Part shown: piece by piece, positions 37,301 through 47,875 of the stretch | How positions within the stretch are numbered: the first letter of the stretch is position 1 | Layout: every line of letters starts with the position of its first letter | Source: Daedaleopsis sinensis | Lineage: Eukaryota > Basidiomycota > Agaricomycetes > Polyporales > Polyporaceae | Reading direction: 5' to 3' | DNA: 64,000 nucleotides | Assembly (NCBI GenBank): GCA_033807695.1 | Contig: CM066300.1 | Location: forward strand, 1,116,001-1,180,000 | Program-made: the position numbers and the translations under genes | The notes under the pieces: model-generated | Databases searched by the model: none | The model's input: only the letters and a program-made list of their open reading frames with translations | Told to the model about the DNA's origin: nothing

Positions 37301-38111
37301 CGTGCAGAAGTTCAGCTCCAACGTGATCGAGAAGGTGCGCTCTTGCCATTTGCAGCGGTCGCCGCTCGTCGCTCACTAGGCCCATCGTGTAGTGCATCCG
37401 CGTCGCCGAGCACTCCACGCGCAAGATGCTGATCGGCGAGCTTCTGAACCGAACGCGCTTGGAAAAACTGTTGCGAGATTCCTATGGCAATTACTGTGTC
37501 CAGGTGCGCTTTCCATCATCCCACTTTGTCAGCCCCGCAGGGTGTGCTGAGCGTGGGTGTCGCAGACCGCGCTCGACTACGCGGAGCCCAGCCAGCGGGC
37601 CCTCCTCGTGGAGGGCATCCGCCCGGTGCTCCCCCTGATCAGAAACACCCCATACGGCAAGCGGATCCAGAACAAGCTCCAGCGCGAGCACAACGACCTC
37701 TACAGCGGCGGGAGCAACACAGGGTACCATCACAACCAGCAGGCGCTCGTCAACATGGCGCTCGGCGGCCATGGCATGGGCATGGGCCCCGGGCCCAACG
37801 TCAACGCGGGCCGCCACATGTCGCACCTCCACGCGGGCGCGCTCGCGGACGCGTACACGGCGCAGAACGGTCTCTACGCGCTCCAGCAGGGCGGGCCCGG
37901 CCTGCACGCGGGCGCGCTGCACGGCCTGCAGTCGCACGCGATCGACAGCTATGTCATGCAGGGTGCGGGCAGCCACGGCCACAGCCCTGGGCTGACCCCG
38001 CCGCAGTCGCACGCCGGCGCGTTCTCGTCGTCCTACGGGACTGGGGTGAACTCGTTCCCGGTGGGCGTCGCGGACCCGTACCAGCGTTCGTTCGGTGCGT
38101 ACGGCATGTAA
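34368..38111 (+). CDS. Pumilio-family (Puf4/Puf5 type) RNA-binding protein
   Basis: Thirteen exons: 34368-34469, 34534-34572, 34643-35231, 35282-35343, 35472-35969, 36034-36271, 36331-36501, 36556-36722, 36800-36913, 36978-37148, 37215-37334, 37393-37503, 37566-38111; 2928 nt, 975 aa in phase. Eight Puf repeats are readable from about residue 520, with recognition helices DQHGCRYLQ, PFGNYLCQ, MHGTRAVQ, LNGNHVIQ, HRHGCCVLQ, PYGNYVVQ, FSSNVIEK and SYGNYCVQ. Puf proteins bind UGUA-containing 3' UTR elements and repress or destabilise the mRNA. The GTRAVQ and HRHGCCVLQ repeats resemble Puf4/Mpt5 more than Puf3 (inference). Flanks are disordered; the C-terminal tail is Gly/His/Gln-rich. The intron at 36,723-36,799 uses a GC donor (CAG/GCAAGT). 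Confidence 0.95.
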
Positions 38112-39186
38112 GCCGTCCACCAGCGCCCGCCCCGCTCTGGAGTCCTGCTCCTGCTCCAGGTCGAATCGTCAAGGTCTCGCAGAACAAGAACGGTCTGCGT
38201 GTCGTCTTTCCTTCCAGTCGCTCCTTTGGTCTCCCCTATCGTCCCTGCTAATCGCCCGCGCGCGCCATCCCGACAGCGTCGTGTGGGATTATACCTATGC
38301 CGGCCGCTATGAACCCTGTCTGCCACCTACTACCCCCGCGCGAGCGGCGCACGCGTCCTGCTCGCGCCCTCCAACCATGCATCCCGGGCCCCTCTCTCTC
38401 GAATATATTACCAGCATCGCGCAATTGTATTTTGCACATCCGCATCCACAGGTGTTTCGTCATATATATCTCGCTCTTCTCGCTTTCTGATCCGCTCCGC
38501 ACCATACACCCATACACCCCATATACACCCAGAAAGCCCACGCGCCGTCGTCTACTACTCACCTTTTATACTGCTGCTTGCTGTGGCTACGCCCCGCCCT
38601 GCCCCGTCACTTGTACTGCTTCCCACATGCACATGTACAGCGCACCCGGCTTTCGCACCCCGCCCATTCCTAGCCCCGTAATTTGTGTTACAGTATATCG
38701 CGCGCATTATTTGTTTGTCATCCTGTACTTATTCTGCAATCTACGCGTCGTTTGATTAGGTCCAGGACAGACACTCGGACTGCACGCCCCGGCCGCACAT
38801 ATATGCCTCGTCTCCCGCCGCGCCCCACTCGCACTTTTGCGCGCTGCTCCTCGCTCGTTCGTTCAGAATCATACATTCGGGGAGTTGCCTCCGGAGCCCT
38901 GGTCTGCTGGGACGTCTGCGCGCATGAGTTATGGTCGCGATTGGTTTGTCGCGACGTTTGAACGTTGAACGTTGAACGTGAACTTTGAAGCCTCCCCTTC
39001 GCTATCTCTGGCCTGCTGGGCAAGCGTTGTTGCCGATCTATCTGTCTCGTTGGTACTGGACTACTAGACCACTGGTGACCAGTGACATTTGGTGTGCAGC
39101 CAGGTGCACGACTGCCGACTTATACATACATTATCGTTGTAGAGAAGTACTTTACATGCAAGTTTGACACCCGAGCCCAGTGTAAC
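38112..39186. other. Intergenic, 1.1 kb
   Basis: 3' flank of the Puf gene; T/C-rich with several CATATATA-like tracts. A short GTTGAAC repeat (three times) lies at about 38,958-38,980. No gene seen. Confidence 0.5.
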
Positions 39187-41450
39187 GGTGGATAGATTTG
39201 GGTAGAGAGCAGTGTAGTACAGCACAACAGATGGGCACACTCGACCTGATTACAGCGAACATCACAGCACGGAAGGTGGACACAGGTGTTCGAGCACAGT
39301 CATACTAGTAGTCGTGCGGTACTCAACTTTTGTAGTCCGCGCGGTGGAGGACGTCGTACCGACTCCACCAGCGACTCCACTAGACCGGGCAGGGAGAGGA
39401 CCCTGCCTCCATGTGAGTTCTGTCGATGCCCTAGGTCAGTAAGTTTCCAAGAGGGGCCGCACGCGCAGGGGCTAACAACTCACTCGTATTCGTAGTCTGC
39501 GGTCAGCTCCAAGCGCCAGACGGACGGTGTCGGTTCCGCGCGGGCGGGCACGAGGCCGTCTCTGACGACGCGGTGCGCGCACCATACCACCTCGACCCCG
39601 TCGCGCATGAGGAAACAGAGCTATCGGACCGAGGGCGCAAGCGTCTCGGCGAACGTCCCCATCGCCGCGCGTGCCGCGGCGACGAAGTCGTGCATGGCCT
39701 CTTCCCCGTGGTCCGCTGTGTACATCACGAACGGGTGCGGCATCTCCTTCAGGTCGAGGTGGACGAACAGGATCTCCAGACTGCCCAAGTTTGAGAGGGC
39801 CTCTGCGATGGGGACCTGTAGAGGGCATCCACGGTCAGCGAACTTGTCGTGGTTGGTGTGGACAAGCTACGTACGACTGGGGCGTCTGAGTCCTCGCTCC
39901 TTCGGTAGCGGTGGATGGTCAAGCCCGCGTCGACGTTCGGGAAGCAAGACGGGATGATGCGGTACACGCCCAGTTCGCTCACGCCGTCTTCTTCGAACTC
40001 GAGGTCGAGCACCTTCACGGACGTCAGCGGCCCGCCCTTCTGGCATCGACGGAGGATGGAGCGCATCTCGGAGGAGGTCACGATGGGCGAATGCAGCCCG
40101 AGTTTCCCCATCGCCTCCCGGTCGTTCCACAGCAAGTGGAGGTAGTGCCGATGCTGGCACAGAAGCTCAAATATGCACAGAGTCGGGGGAAAGTGGTCGA
40201 GTATCTGATCGTCCGGATGAGGGTACGAGATGGACAGAACCCGCAGTTCTGGCCAGGGGAACACCGCGTCGAGACCGGGAAGCCAGATCGCCTGAGGCGC
40301 GAGTGCTCGGGGCTGGTACAGTGCTAGTCGGAGGACGAGGAGCTTTGGCATCTGCGCGAGTATTGAGATCATCGGTACGGTCTGGCCTGAGGCGTTCTCG
40401 AGCACACACGTGGTCCACCGAGCGTGAGGCTGCGGAGAAGGGGCCAGTTCTGCTGCTAAAGCACCTTGTACAACGGGGTGTGACTGGGTAGGACGATAGT
40501 CCCAAGCGACGCGTGTGATTTGCTAGCAAAACTGTCAGAAGGTCGATGTCAAGGGGCGCGTCGTCTTCGATGTCGTTATACCGTGGAAGGGTGATCTTCA
40601 GGGAAGACCAGGAAGAGAGACGTGCTACGGACTCGAGCTGGATTTGCTTGGGATAGCCCATGTCTTGCTTGTGGATAATAGGCATGCTGAGTGTCCCAAC
40701 ACAGCGGATGTGCGGAGTCGACAGCACCACTGAGAGGGCAAACCAGGGGAAGCCCGAGTAGCCCATACCTCCTGGGAAAGTTACGGTGTGGAGGTTGGGC
40801 ATACGTCGGAGAGCATCGAGAAGCGAGAATGGATAGTATGCAAAGTGCAGGAGCCTCGGGCCATTCGAAGGGACAATGAAGCTGCGGTCCGCTCTAGAGG
40901 CAGCGAAAACAAGCTGTCTAGTAGGAGGAAGAGGTCAAGGTCAGCTGCAACCACATAAATGCAATTACACACTTCACATAGGGCCATATTGACGGAGGCA
41001 CAAAGTCCTTCTCGTATTCGATGTAGCCGCGGCGCAAGAGTACTCATGAGAACATGCGCGGCATACATATTGCCCTCGACCGGCAGGTCAAAGAAAGCGA
41101 CTTCAAGGTTGGACGATCATGTTGACTGACAATCGTCATAATATGTAGCAGATCGTCGTCGTCTATACATTCAAGCAGACTGTGGCAAATGTGTCAAAAA
41201 CTCGGTTTGGTGAGCTACTAGTAGTCACTCACGACGGCATCCTGGCAGAATCTTGACGGTTGTATCGTAGCAGCAGAGACAGTACAGTCTAAGTATGACT
41301 GCCATCTCCTCCTGCTTCCGACTTCTATAGTACTCTTTTGCAAGGTGGCAGAGGCTGGCCAAGGTTTGAACCAGTCCGATTTGAGGCGATTGACTCGTGC
41401 GCGAAGGCACGACCACGTGATGAGAGAGGCTGACGAGAGATAGGTGACTA
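39187..41450 (-). pseudogene. Degenerate F-box/LRR-like gene, copy 2
   Basis: Inverted duplicate of 10,680-12,830 and longer by the roughly 73 bases that copy 1 lacks. Read leftward: an F-box-like stretch (CIDDDDLLHIMTIV, LKSLSLTCR), a TGA after MPRMFS as in copy 1, a likely 56-nt intron near 40,970, then RLLHFAYYPFSLLDALRRMP and LRR-like segments (MPKLLVLRLALYQP, WPELRVLSISYPHPDD, SVKVLDLEFEEDG). Another in-frame stop appears at 40,456-40,458, where copy 1 has a Trp codon in KVLWQ. Copy 2 keeps the longest clean frame (about 39,749-40,405), but two stops argue for a pseudogene. A shorter protein starting downstream remains possible. Confidence 0.65.
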
Positions 41451-41657
41451 CAACTTGAAGGAACCTTTTCTTAAATTCTTTGGCAGCAAATGGGGGCCTG
41501 CCTGCGGTGACATCAGCCAAGATATTGTCCGAGGGTGTCGGAATCGGACTGTGTGCACAGTACCATGTAGTGTAGGAGAGTGTAGGAAGACTGGACTCGG
41601 ACCAGTGGCTGGAGAACCTTGGAGAACAGTGGAGAACTTACTACTGGCGCTCCGAGT

Positions 41658-41760
41658 CCGTTGTTTTGGGTCGGGAGAACTACCTCGTGCCTCATAGCGC
41701 TCATCCGTTGTTTTGGGTGGGGAGAACTACCTCATGGTGTACATCCGGCGTTGTTTTGGT
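41658..41760. repeat. 47-bp tandem repeat, about two units
   Basis: CCGTTGTTTTGGGT followed by GGAGAACTACCTC starts at 41,658 and 41,705, with a third partial TTGTTTTGG at 41,750. Confidence 0.8.
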
Positions 41761-44037
41761 GTTTGAGACGGACTCTGGTGTCTGAACGGACTTGCCACCA
41801 CATGTGCAAGAAAATCGGAACCACCATGTCATGGACACTTACCTGCAGCTGGTGGCACCTAGGGCCGATCGCGATGCATACAAATTCTCCAAACATTTCA
41901 GACCGACTACTAGCCCTGTCGCAAAGCTTGACGAATTCAAAGTCGAACGCCGGATTGGAGAGTTGGAGATCTAGATCTCGAGGCTGCGACTCGGACTCAG
42001 CCGAGCGGTCGCGCTCGAATTCGAAGACGTCAATGGGTCCGGTGCGGTAGGAAGCCCTCATCTGCTGGATGCTCGGAGATTCTCGGGATGTAAGTACTTA
42101 CCAGAGTGGGTGATGATTTTATCGATGGAGACGGAGCTAATGGGCCTGGCAGGACTTTGAGGAGATTCCAGCGTCGGGCAGAGGAAGGAGGAGGGAGGGG
42201 GGGATTAGTTCGGGGCTACGAAGGATACTAGAGAAGACGACTGCCACTGCAAACCGTACGGCGTGCCAGAAGCCATTAGTAGCCATGAAGCTATGAACAG
42301 GATTATAATTTAATGTGAACTGCACTGCGAAGTTGCGGCCGTGCCCAGTGGAAGTCACGCTTGGGCTGCAAGAATTTGACATTACAGTCGCTCATAGGGT
42401 TACTTGCGCGCAATAACGACGCAGATACTACCTGAGACGCCGATACCGTTGTAGCTGTTAGCCAAGACCGTCACCCCCCCCCGTTCAATAGGTCCTGTGC
42501 ATCGGCTGCCTATAGTAGAGACTTGAAGTTCAAGTTGTAGTTCAAGTGCCACAGCTCGCGGCATCCATGGCAGGTAACCTGCCTTTACAACGCCTCCGGC
42601 TCGTGGCTCCACCTTTTTGGTCAACAAGCTCGGACGAGTGTAAGTGATTGAACCAACTCATCTGCCGCATGGAGAATCGGAATTTAGGTGCGGGAAGTAC
42701 AGACTAGTGACTAGTGACTAGTAGTGAGCCTCGGCCCGCGTCTACTACTGTCTGACAGGCCTGTAGGTGATTATAGTGAGTGGTGGGCGACTAGGACACG
42801 AGCTGTCTGACAGGCCTGTAGGTGATTATAGTGAGTGGTGGGCGACTAGGACACGAGCTGGACACGAGGTGATTGTGCGTGTGGTACGCCCGAAACGGCA
42901 AGTCACAGTGCAACAAGGTGATTGTGCGTGTGGTACGCCCGAAACGGCAAGTCACAGTGCAACAAGGTGATTATAGTGCAGGGTTTACCGCAACGGTGGG
43001 CCGTGGCTGTGCTCAGCTTCACGGTCCGTCTCCGAATCTCAGGAACACCTGCTGTAGCCTACTGTGCTCACCGTCATCTGGTCAATGTAGCCTAGAAGGA
43101 CCCACATACTACACGTCCGGGACATTATACAGATATCCGCGTACTTTACGGATTTTCAGAACGTCGCTGCTCACTCTGCGGACAGAGTGAGTGGGAAACG
43201 GACTGAAACGGATGGTAGTCACCGGTATCTCAATAGAACACCGAAGGGGCTCGGAGGCAGATCCGAGCGTCAGCCGCGCACTTGTGCCACTCGGCTAGCA
43301 CGCGTGCGTCTCGCGACTGTCCTCCCTCATACGATCGTTCTCCAGCTAACGGCCGTGACCAAATGGTGAGGAACCGACGCACGCTTGCTGCGAGAGTACT
43401 CACACTTGGCCGTCGATTAGCTGGGCACACTACGTTGGCTCTCGTTGGCTCCGAACCTTCGGAGGAGGTGCGCGAAACGAGTCCTCTCGCAGGATCCCGA
43501 GTGGCGTGGTCACACTCGCTGATATTGGGCCGAGATGCCAGGTCTGAGAGACGCGTTCCCAGAGCCCGATTCTAGCTGTATTTGGAACCTATCTATGACG
43601 AAACTGGATATCGCCCATGATCAGTGCTGGTAGCACTTACCTCCACTGCTCTCGTGCACTGTGCCCGTCGAGAACAAATCCAGCTTGTCCACAAACACCC
43701 AGGCGCGATGCGGACGAAGGGGGGCTGAGATCTGTGAGCTGCCTGTCTGGAAAAGGCGGACAATAGGACCAGTCGCGGCGAGACAGTAACTGGTGAGCTG
43801 GCCCGATCCGGTAGACGCTGGTTGACGCGCAGGCAGCACAGTGATTATAGTGAGGGGTGAGATGGGATCGGGGAGAGGTACCTCGTGTCGGATTTGCGGG
43901 AACGGGCCTTTGTCGAAGCCACAACGTTTCTGCACCGTATCCCTCTGCACGGTATCCCTCTGCACCGTATCCGTCCTCCTTAAATACAACCAAGCATGAA
44001 CGTCCTTTCTCCCCATCGCCGCCCTCCGAGTCCGCAC
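41732..44037 (-). CDS. Unrecognised multi-exon gene (tentative)
   Basis: Several stretches on the minus strand look like real exons and end at strong donors. The first, about 44,037-43,640, includes SYCLAATGPIVRLFQTGSSQ and RAWVFVDKLDLFSTGTVHES and ends GAG/GTAAGT. The next, near 43,595, reads RFQIQLESGSGNASLRPG. Later ones read GGVTVLANSYNGIGVSGSI (about 42,470-42,410), RNFAVQFTLNYNPVHSFM (near 42,340) and SNPAFDFEFVKLCDRASS, ending CAG/GTAAGT (about 41,840). Order and strand agree, so one gene is plausible, but I could not phase all exons, and tandem repeats sit in its middle. No domain is recognised. It would be divergent from the HMG gene, with starts about 45 bases apart. Confidence 0.35.
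42748..42857. repeat. 55-bp tandem repeat, two units
   Basis: CTGTCTGACAGGCCTGTAGG starts at 42,748 and 42,803; the units are essentially identical. Confidence 0.93.
42869..42966. repeat. 49-bp tandem repeat, two units
   Basis: GGTGATTGTGCGTGTGGTAC recurs with a 49-base period, and a third copy of the start (GGTGATTATAG) follows. That start also occurs in the adjacent 55-bp repeat, so the two arrays share a seed. Confidence 0.92.
43929..43974. repeat. 17-bp repeat, three units
   Basis: TCTGCACCGTATCCC is repeated three times with one change in the middle unit, about 110 bases ahead of the HMG start codon. Confidence 0.8.
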
Positions 44038-44083
44038 TCTCCAGCACCGTCACCTCAACCTCCCTTGCACACCCCAGCACATC

Positions 44084-45694
44084 ATGCCGTCCTCGTCCCG
44101 TGCCTCCGCCAAATCGCACCCATGTACGTCCCCGCACTCGTCTATGCATCCTTTTACCCTAATCATGTTTGTCTTGCACAGTACCCTCTGCTCGCCCGGC
44201 CCTCGAGCAACGAAACAGCGCACCCTCCCCGACCACCAAGCCCGGGCTGTCCGTGCCGCGCACTACTGCTGCCGAGTGGCACACCTCTGATGCGTCTTCC
44301 TCTTCATCATCTCCTGCCTCCGTCTCCTCCCCGCTGCTTCTCGAATTGCCCGCGCCCACTCCCCCGCCGTCGTCCCGCGCCTCCTCCCCCGGCTCTTCCT
44401 CCTCTGTCTGCGGCTCTCCCAAGCCCAAGAAGAAATCCGTTTCCCGTCGTGTCGCCAAGGATCCCAACCACATCCCTCGTCCGAAGAATTCCTTCATACT
44501 CTTCCGCAGCGATAAATGCCGGGAGCTCAGGGATCTCGAGCACGACCACCGCATGGTCTCAAAGATCATCGGCAAGATGTGGAGCGAGGTATCCCGGGAG
44601 GAGAAAGCCCACTACAAAGCCCTTGCCGCGGAGGAGAAGGCGCTGCACCAGCTAAAGTACCCCAACTATCGCTTCTCTCCTCAGGCCCGTGCCAATCCCC
44701 CAAAACGCCGCAATGTCAAGCGCAACGGCGAGACCGACAAGCAGCGTTGCAGCTTCCTCGCCGACCTCCTCCTCAAGGGCAAGGAGGGTGAAGCCCTCAA
44801 GGCCGAGGTCGAGAAGTTCGATCTCTCCGCCCAGGAGGAGGAGCTGGCGCGCCAGAGCAGCGCCGGCCCTTCCGACGACTACACCACCGCCGTCTTCCAC
44901 GCGAACGTCAGCAGCCAGACCTGGGTCCCGCCCACGCCGCAGCTCAGCTTCTCGCCTTCCAGCTGCTCCGACAGCTCCCTGAGCAGCGAGACGCCCTTCC
45001 GGAGCCCGCTTCTCCCGCCCACCACCCCCTCGTCGCACCCGGACCTCCAGATTGAGATCGAGCCGTCGACCCCGCTGAGCCCTCTCCAGTTCGCCCCCCA
45101 GCCGCAGCTGCACGTGAGTACCCTTACCTTCTCTCCTCGCGCGCGAATTTGCTCTAACGCGCTTCCGCTGCCCAGACTCCCGCGCTCAACGTCTTCGCCA
45201 ACGACGCCGCGCTCCTCGAGCAGCCCGCCGCGTACACGCTCTCCTTCGGCGCGATGCAGGGGAACGAGCAGGACAGCCTCGCGCTCTCCAACATGTTCGC
45301 CCCCGCGCACGCTCAGCAGCAGCCGGACTTCTCCTTCGCGCCCGAGCTCTACGTGCACGGCATCATCCACGGGCAGATCGACGCCACGCTGCACGCTACG
45401 TACCACATCTCCGCCAGCACCGCGGACTACCAGCCCGCGGGTTACCAGCCCCAGCCCCCCCAGCCCCAGCCCCAGCCAGAACAGCAGCAGCAGCCTCAGG
45501 TCGCGTTCACGAACCCGTTCCCCTACACGCAGGCGCAGGCGCAGGCGGCGCAGGACTTCTGGGCGTACGCGCCCGCGGCGGCGGCGGCGGCGGGGCCGTA
45601 CGGCGAGTATGTCCCGTGCCATTGGCCGCACGAGGCCGACGGGCTGGAGGGCGAGGTGCAGGCCGCGTATTCGCCCATGGACGTGTCGTTCTGA
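44084..45694 (+). CDS. HMG-box transcription factor (MATA_HMG/SOX-like)
   Basis: Three exons: 44084-44123, 44182-45113, 45176-45694; 1491 nt, 496 aa, in phase. A single HMG box lies at about residues 110-180, beginning HIPRPKNSFILFRSDK and including MVSKIIGKMWSEVSREEK and YPNYRF. The RPKNSFILFR start and the Asn/Ser positions are those of the sequence-specific (MATA/SOX) class, which bends DNA at ATTGT-like sites. A basic patch (PPKRRNVKR) follows the box. The rest is Ser/Pro-rich, with a C-terminal Gln/Pro/Ala-rich segment that could activate transcription. In basidiomycetes such proteins control mating, fruiting or stress genes; which applies here cannot be told. No HD or pheromone genes lie nearby, so this is not a mating-type locus. 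Confidence 0.92.
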
Positions 45695-46471
45695 GGCACG
45701 CGCCGGCTCCTGCTACTCACTGATCAGTTTCTGACGGTCCCCGGCCGGCCATGATCGCGATGAAACTTGCACGTGAACGATTTAACGAACTCTCTCCTCT
45801 CTATGTCTATGTCTATCATCTATGTCTCTATCTCTATCTCCCGATCCCCTCTGCTGCTGCTGCTGCTACTGTACTTACCTCTCTCCCGCTATGGACACTG
45901 CGCACGCGCGATGGCGCGCCCCGTCGGCTTGATGTGCTGCTAATCTTCCTGGGTTCCCGAGTATATGTTTTCACGACCCGCACTCGTCTTCTGTTGTAGC
46001 AATAACCGCCGTTAACGTTAACGTTTCCTTCTCGAGTCGGGTCACGCTGTTGTGCAGTGGTCTCCCTTTTGTATGCTGTATCTAGCAGCTTTGTAGTACA
46101 TAGTCCGAATGCACATTGGTATACAACACGAATTCGTGCATGGCATTCGTCGTGAGCTAAGAGCTTACAGGTCTGGGATAGCATAGCCGTACATATGAGG
46201 CAATACCGCTGCCGTTGGCGTCAGGCGGTTAGACAGCTACCGACACGCCCGCGAACGCACTGTGACTGTGGTCAAGCAGTGCGAAGAAGGCTGATCCAGG
46301 GACACACCCGCGCGCGCTCCGCACCGTGACATACTCATCCGACACAGTCCAAGAAGCCAAGAGCCCAACGTCGGATAGATATACAACACACCACAGAGCC
46401 CGGACCGTCCGCGTGGGGATAATCGATGTCGATGAGGCTTAGGGCCGGGGCCGGGGCCGCGGTCGCCAGCG
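45695..46471. other. Intergenic between convergent genes, 0.8 kb
   Basis: Shared 3' flanks of the HMG gene and the minus-strand dehydrogenase. A TCTATG/CTATCT pyrimidine-rich tract lies at 45,795-45,845. No gene seen. Confidence 0.55.
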
Positions 46472-47875
46472 TCATGGGTGCGGGTGCGTGTGCCCGGCCA
46501 GGATCTCGAACGCGCGGACGCCCTCGCGCCCGAGGAGCGTCGCACAGCCGACGACGGACGCCCCCGCGGCGCGCATGCGCGCGGCGGCGGCCGCGGACGT
46601 CACGCCCCCGATCCCGACGACGCGGATGCGGCGCATCGCCGCGTCGGGGTGCGCGGCGAGCAGCCGCGCGAAGGTGTACACGTTCCCGAGCGCGAGCGGG
46701 TGTAGCGCGGCGCCGCCGAGGCCGCCGAGCGCGGGGGGGAGCGCGAAGGGCGCCCCGGGGAGCGTTGGGGAGGGCGGGTGTGGTGGGGGCGTGCTGGCGG
46801 ACGAGGAGGAGGGCGAGGGCGGGGAAGACGATGGGTCGGGGGAGGGCGGCGCTGGGGCGGGCTCGTCGGTGTCCATGTCGTTGCCGTTGCCGTTGCTGCC
46901 CGGGCCTGCCTCCGAGTCCGTGGGGGTCCCGAACGGCGGGGAGAAGGTGTCGTCGGCGAAGAGGAGGCAGTTGCCGAGGGTGTTCGTGCAGGCGAGATAC
47001 GCGAAGGGGTTGAGGGAGCGCATGGCGTGCCCGGAGGCGTCGAGGGGCTCGTGCGTGGTGCCCTTGACGAAGGCGGCGGGCCGGATCTCGCGCGTGTAGG
47101 TGTGCAGAAAGCGGAGGACCTCGACGAAGCGCGTCGAGTACAGGTACGGCGGGAGCTTGATGCCGATCGCGAGGCTCGGGTCGGAGTAGAACGCCGAGGA
47201 GAGCACGTCGAGGTACGGCAGGAGGAAGGCGAAGGTGTAGGCGGGGGGCGGTGCATCCTTGATGTTTGGGCACGAGCTGTTGAGTTCGATGCCGATGAGC
47301 GTGGCCGGGTCCATGGCGGGGACGAAGGCGGTAGGGACGTGTTGTGTGTGTGAGGAGGACGAGCCTGCCGAATGGCGTTTTGTTCGGCTTGGACTAGAAG
47401 GCGTGAAGTCACCCAGAGTGGCGTATGTCGCGCGCAGCTTCCTGCGCAGCGCTTGGATGTTCTCGACCATCTCGGCGAGGACGGTGGGTGTCGAGGCAGT
47501 GATGCTGATGATCACAGGTTTTGTGGGCGGGCTGCCGTCGAGCATCGGTGTTGTGAGTAGCGTGTACACCCAGTCAAGATAGTTCGAGAGTGGATACGGC
47601 GAGTACCCATAGGAGTTCAAGGTGGACACGCTCGATTTGGCAAAGGCGACCTGTTCGGCGCCGTTGAGTCCATCGAGCGTGATAACGGAGGGTAAGAGAA
47701 TACGCACTACGTTGGAAGCATCCTCGCTGAACCCATTGAATGTCGCAGTACGAGTGACTACCGCCCCAGTATGTGGGGAGTCGTACAGGTCTCGTAGCTG
47801 CTCGTAGTCGGTCGCCCAAGCGCACGACGCGTTCACGACTGGGGGCTCAATCTGAAGTGTGTGTATCCTGACCAT
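46472..47875 (-). CDS. Dihydroorotate dehydrogenase, class 1A-like
   Basis: Intronless, 467 aa. The start at 47,875 (MVRIHTLQIEPPVVNASCAW) is preferred over an upstream in-frame ATG at 48,148 because the TIM-barrel fold begins here and the context is ACC-ATG-G. Visible motifs: VTRTAT near residue 37, the class 1A active-site segment ELNSSCPN with the catalytic-type Cys and flanking Asn, the FMN-side lysine in IGIKLPPY, ACTNTLGN, and a C-terminal phosphate-binding VVGIGGV with GCATLL. Class 1A enzymes are cytosolic, use fumarate and oxidise dihydroorotate in pyrimidine synthesis. Unusual is a Pro/Ser-rich acidic insertion of roughly 80 residues in the barrel before the last two strands. Most fungi rely on the mitochondrial class 2 enzyme, so this may be a paralogue with another substrate. 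Confidence 0.85.
   Translation of the reverse strand: MVRIHTLQIEPPVVNASCAWATDYEQLRDLYDSPHTGAVVTRTATFNGFSEDASNVVRILLPSVITLDGLNGAEQVAFAKSSVSTLNSYGYSPYPLSNYLDWVYTLLTTPMLDGSPPTKPVIISITASTPTVLAEMVENIQALRRKLRATYATLGDFTPSSPSRTKRHSAGSSSSHTQHVPTAFVPAMDPATLIGIELNSSCPNIKDAPPPAYTFAFLLPYLDVLSSAFYSDPSLAIGIKLPPYLYSTRFVEVLRFLHTYTREIRPAAFVKGTTHEPLDASGHAMRSLNPFAYLACTNTLGNCLLFADDTFSPPFGTPTDSEAGPGSNGNGNDMDTDEPAPAPPSPDPSSSPPSPSSSSASTPPPHPPSPTLPGAPFALPPALGGLGGAALHPLALGNVYTFARLLAAHPDAAMRRIRVVGIGGVTSAAAAARMRAAGASVVGCATLLGREGVRAFEILAGHTHPHP

Noticed and set aside
36331..38111. Puf3-type assignment of the Puf protein
   Set aside because: The GTRAVQ third repeat and HRHGCCVLQ fifth repeat fit Puf4/Puf5 better.
42748..42966. 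CRISPR-like array
   Set aside because: Units are contiguous tandem repeats with no spacers, in a eukaryotic genome.
44084..45694. Mating-type locus
   Set aside because: The HMG box alone is not evidence; no homeodomain, pheromone or receptor genes are nearby.
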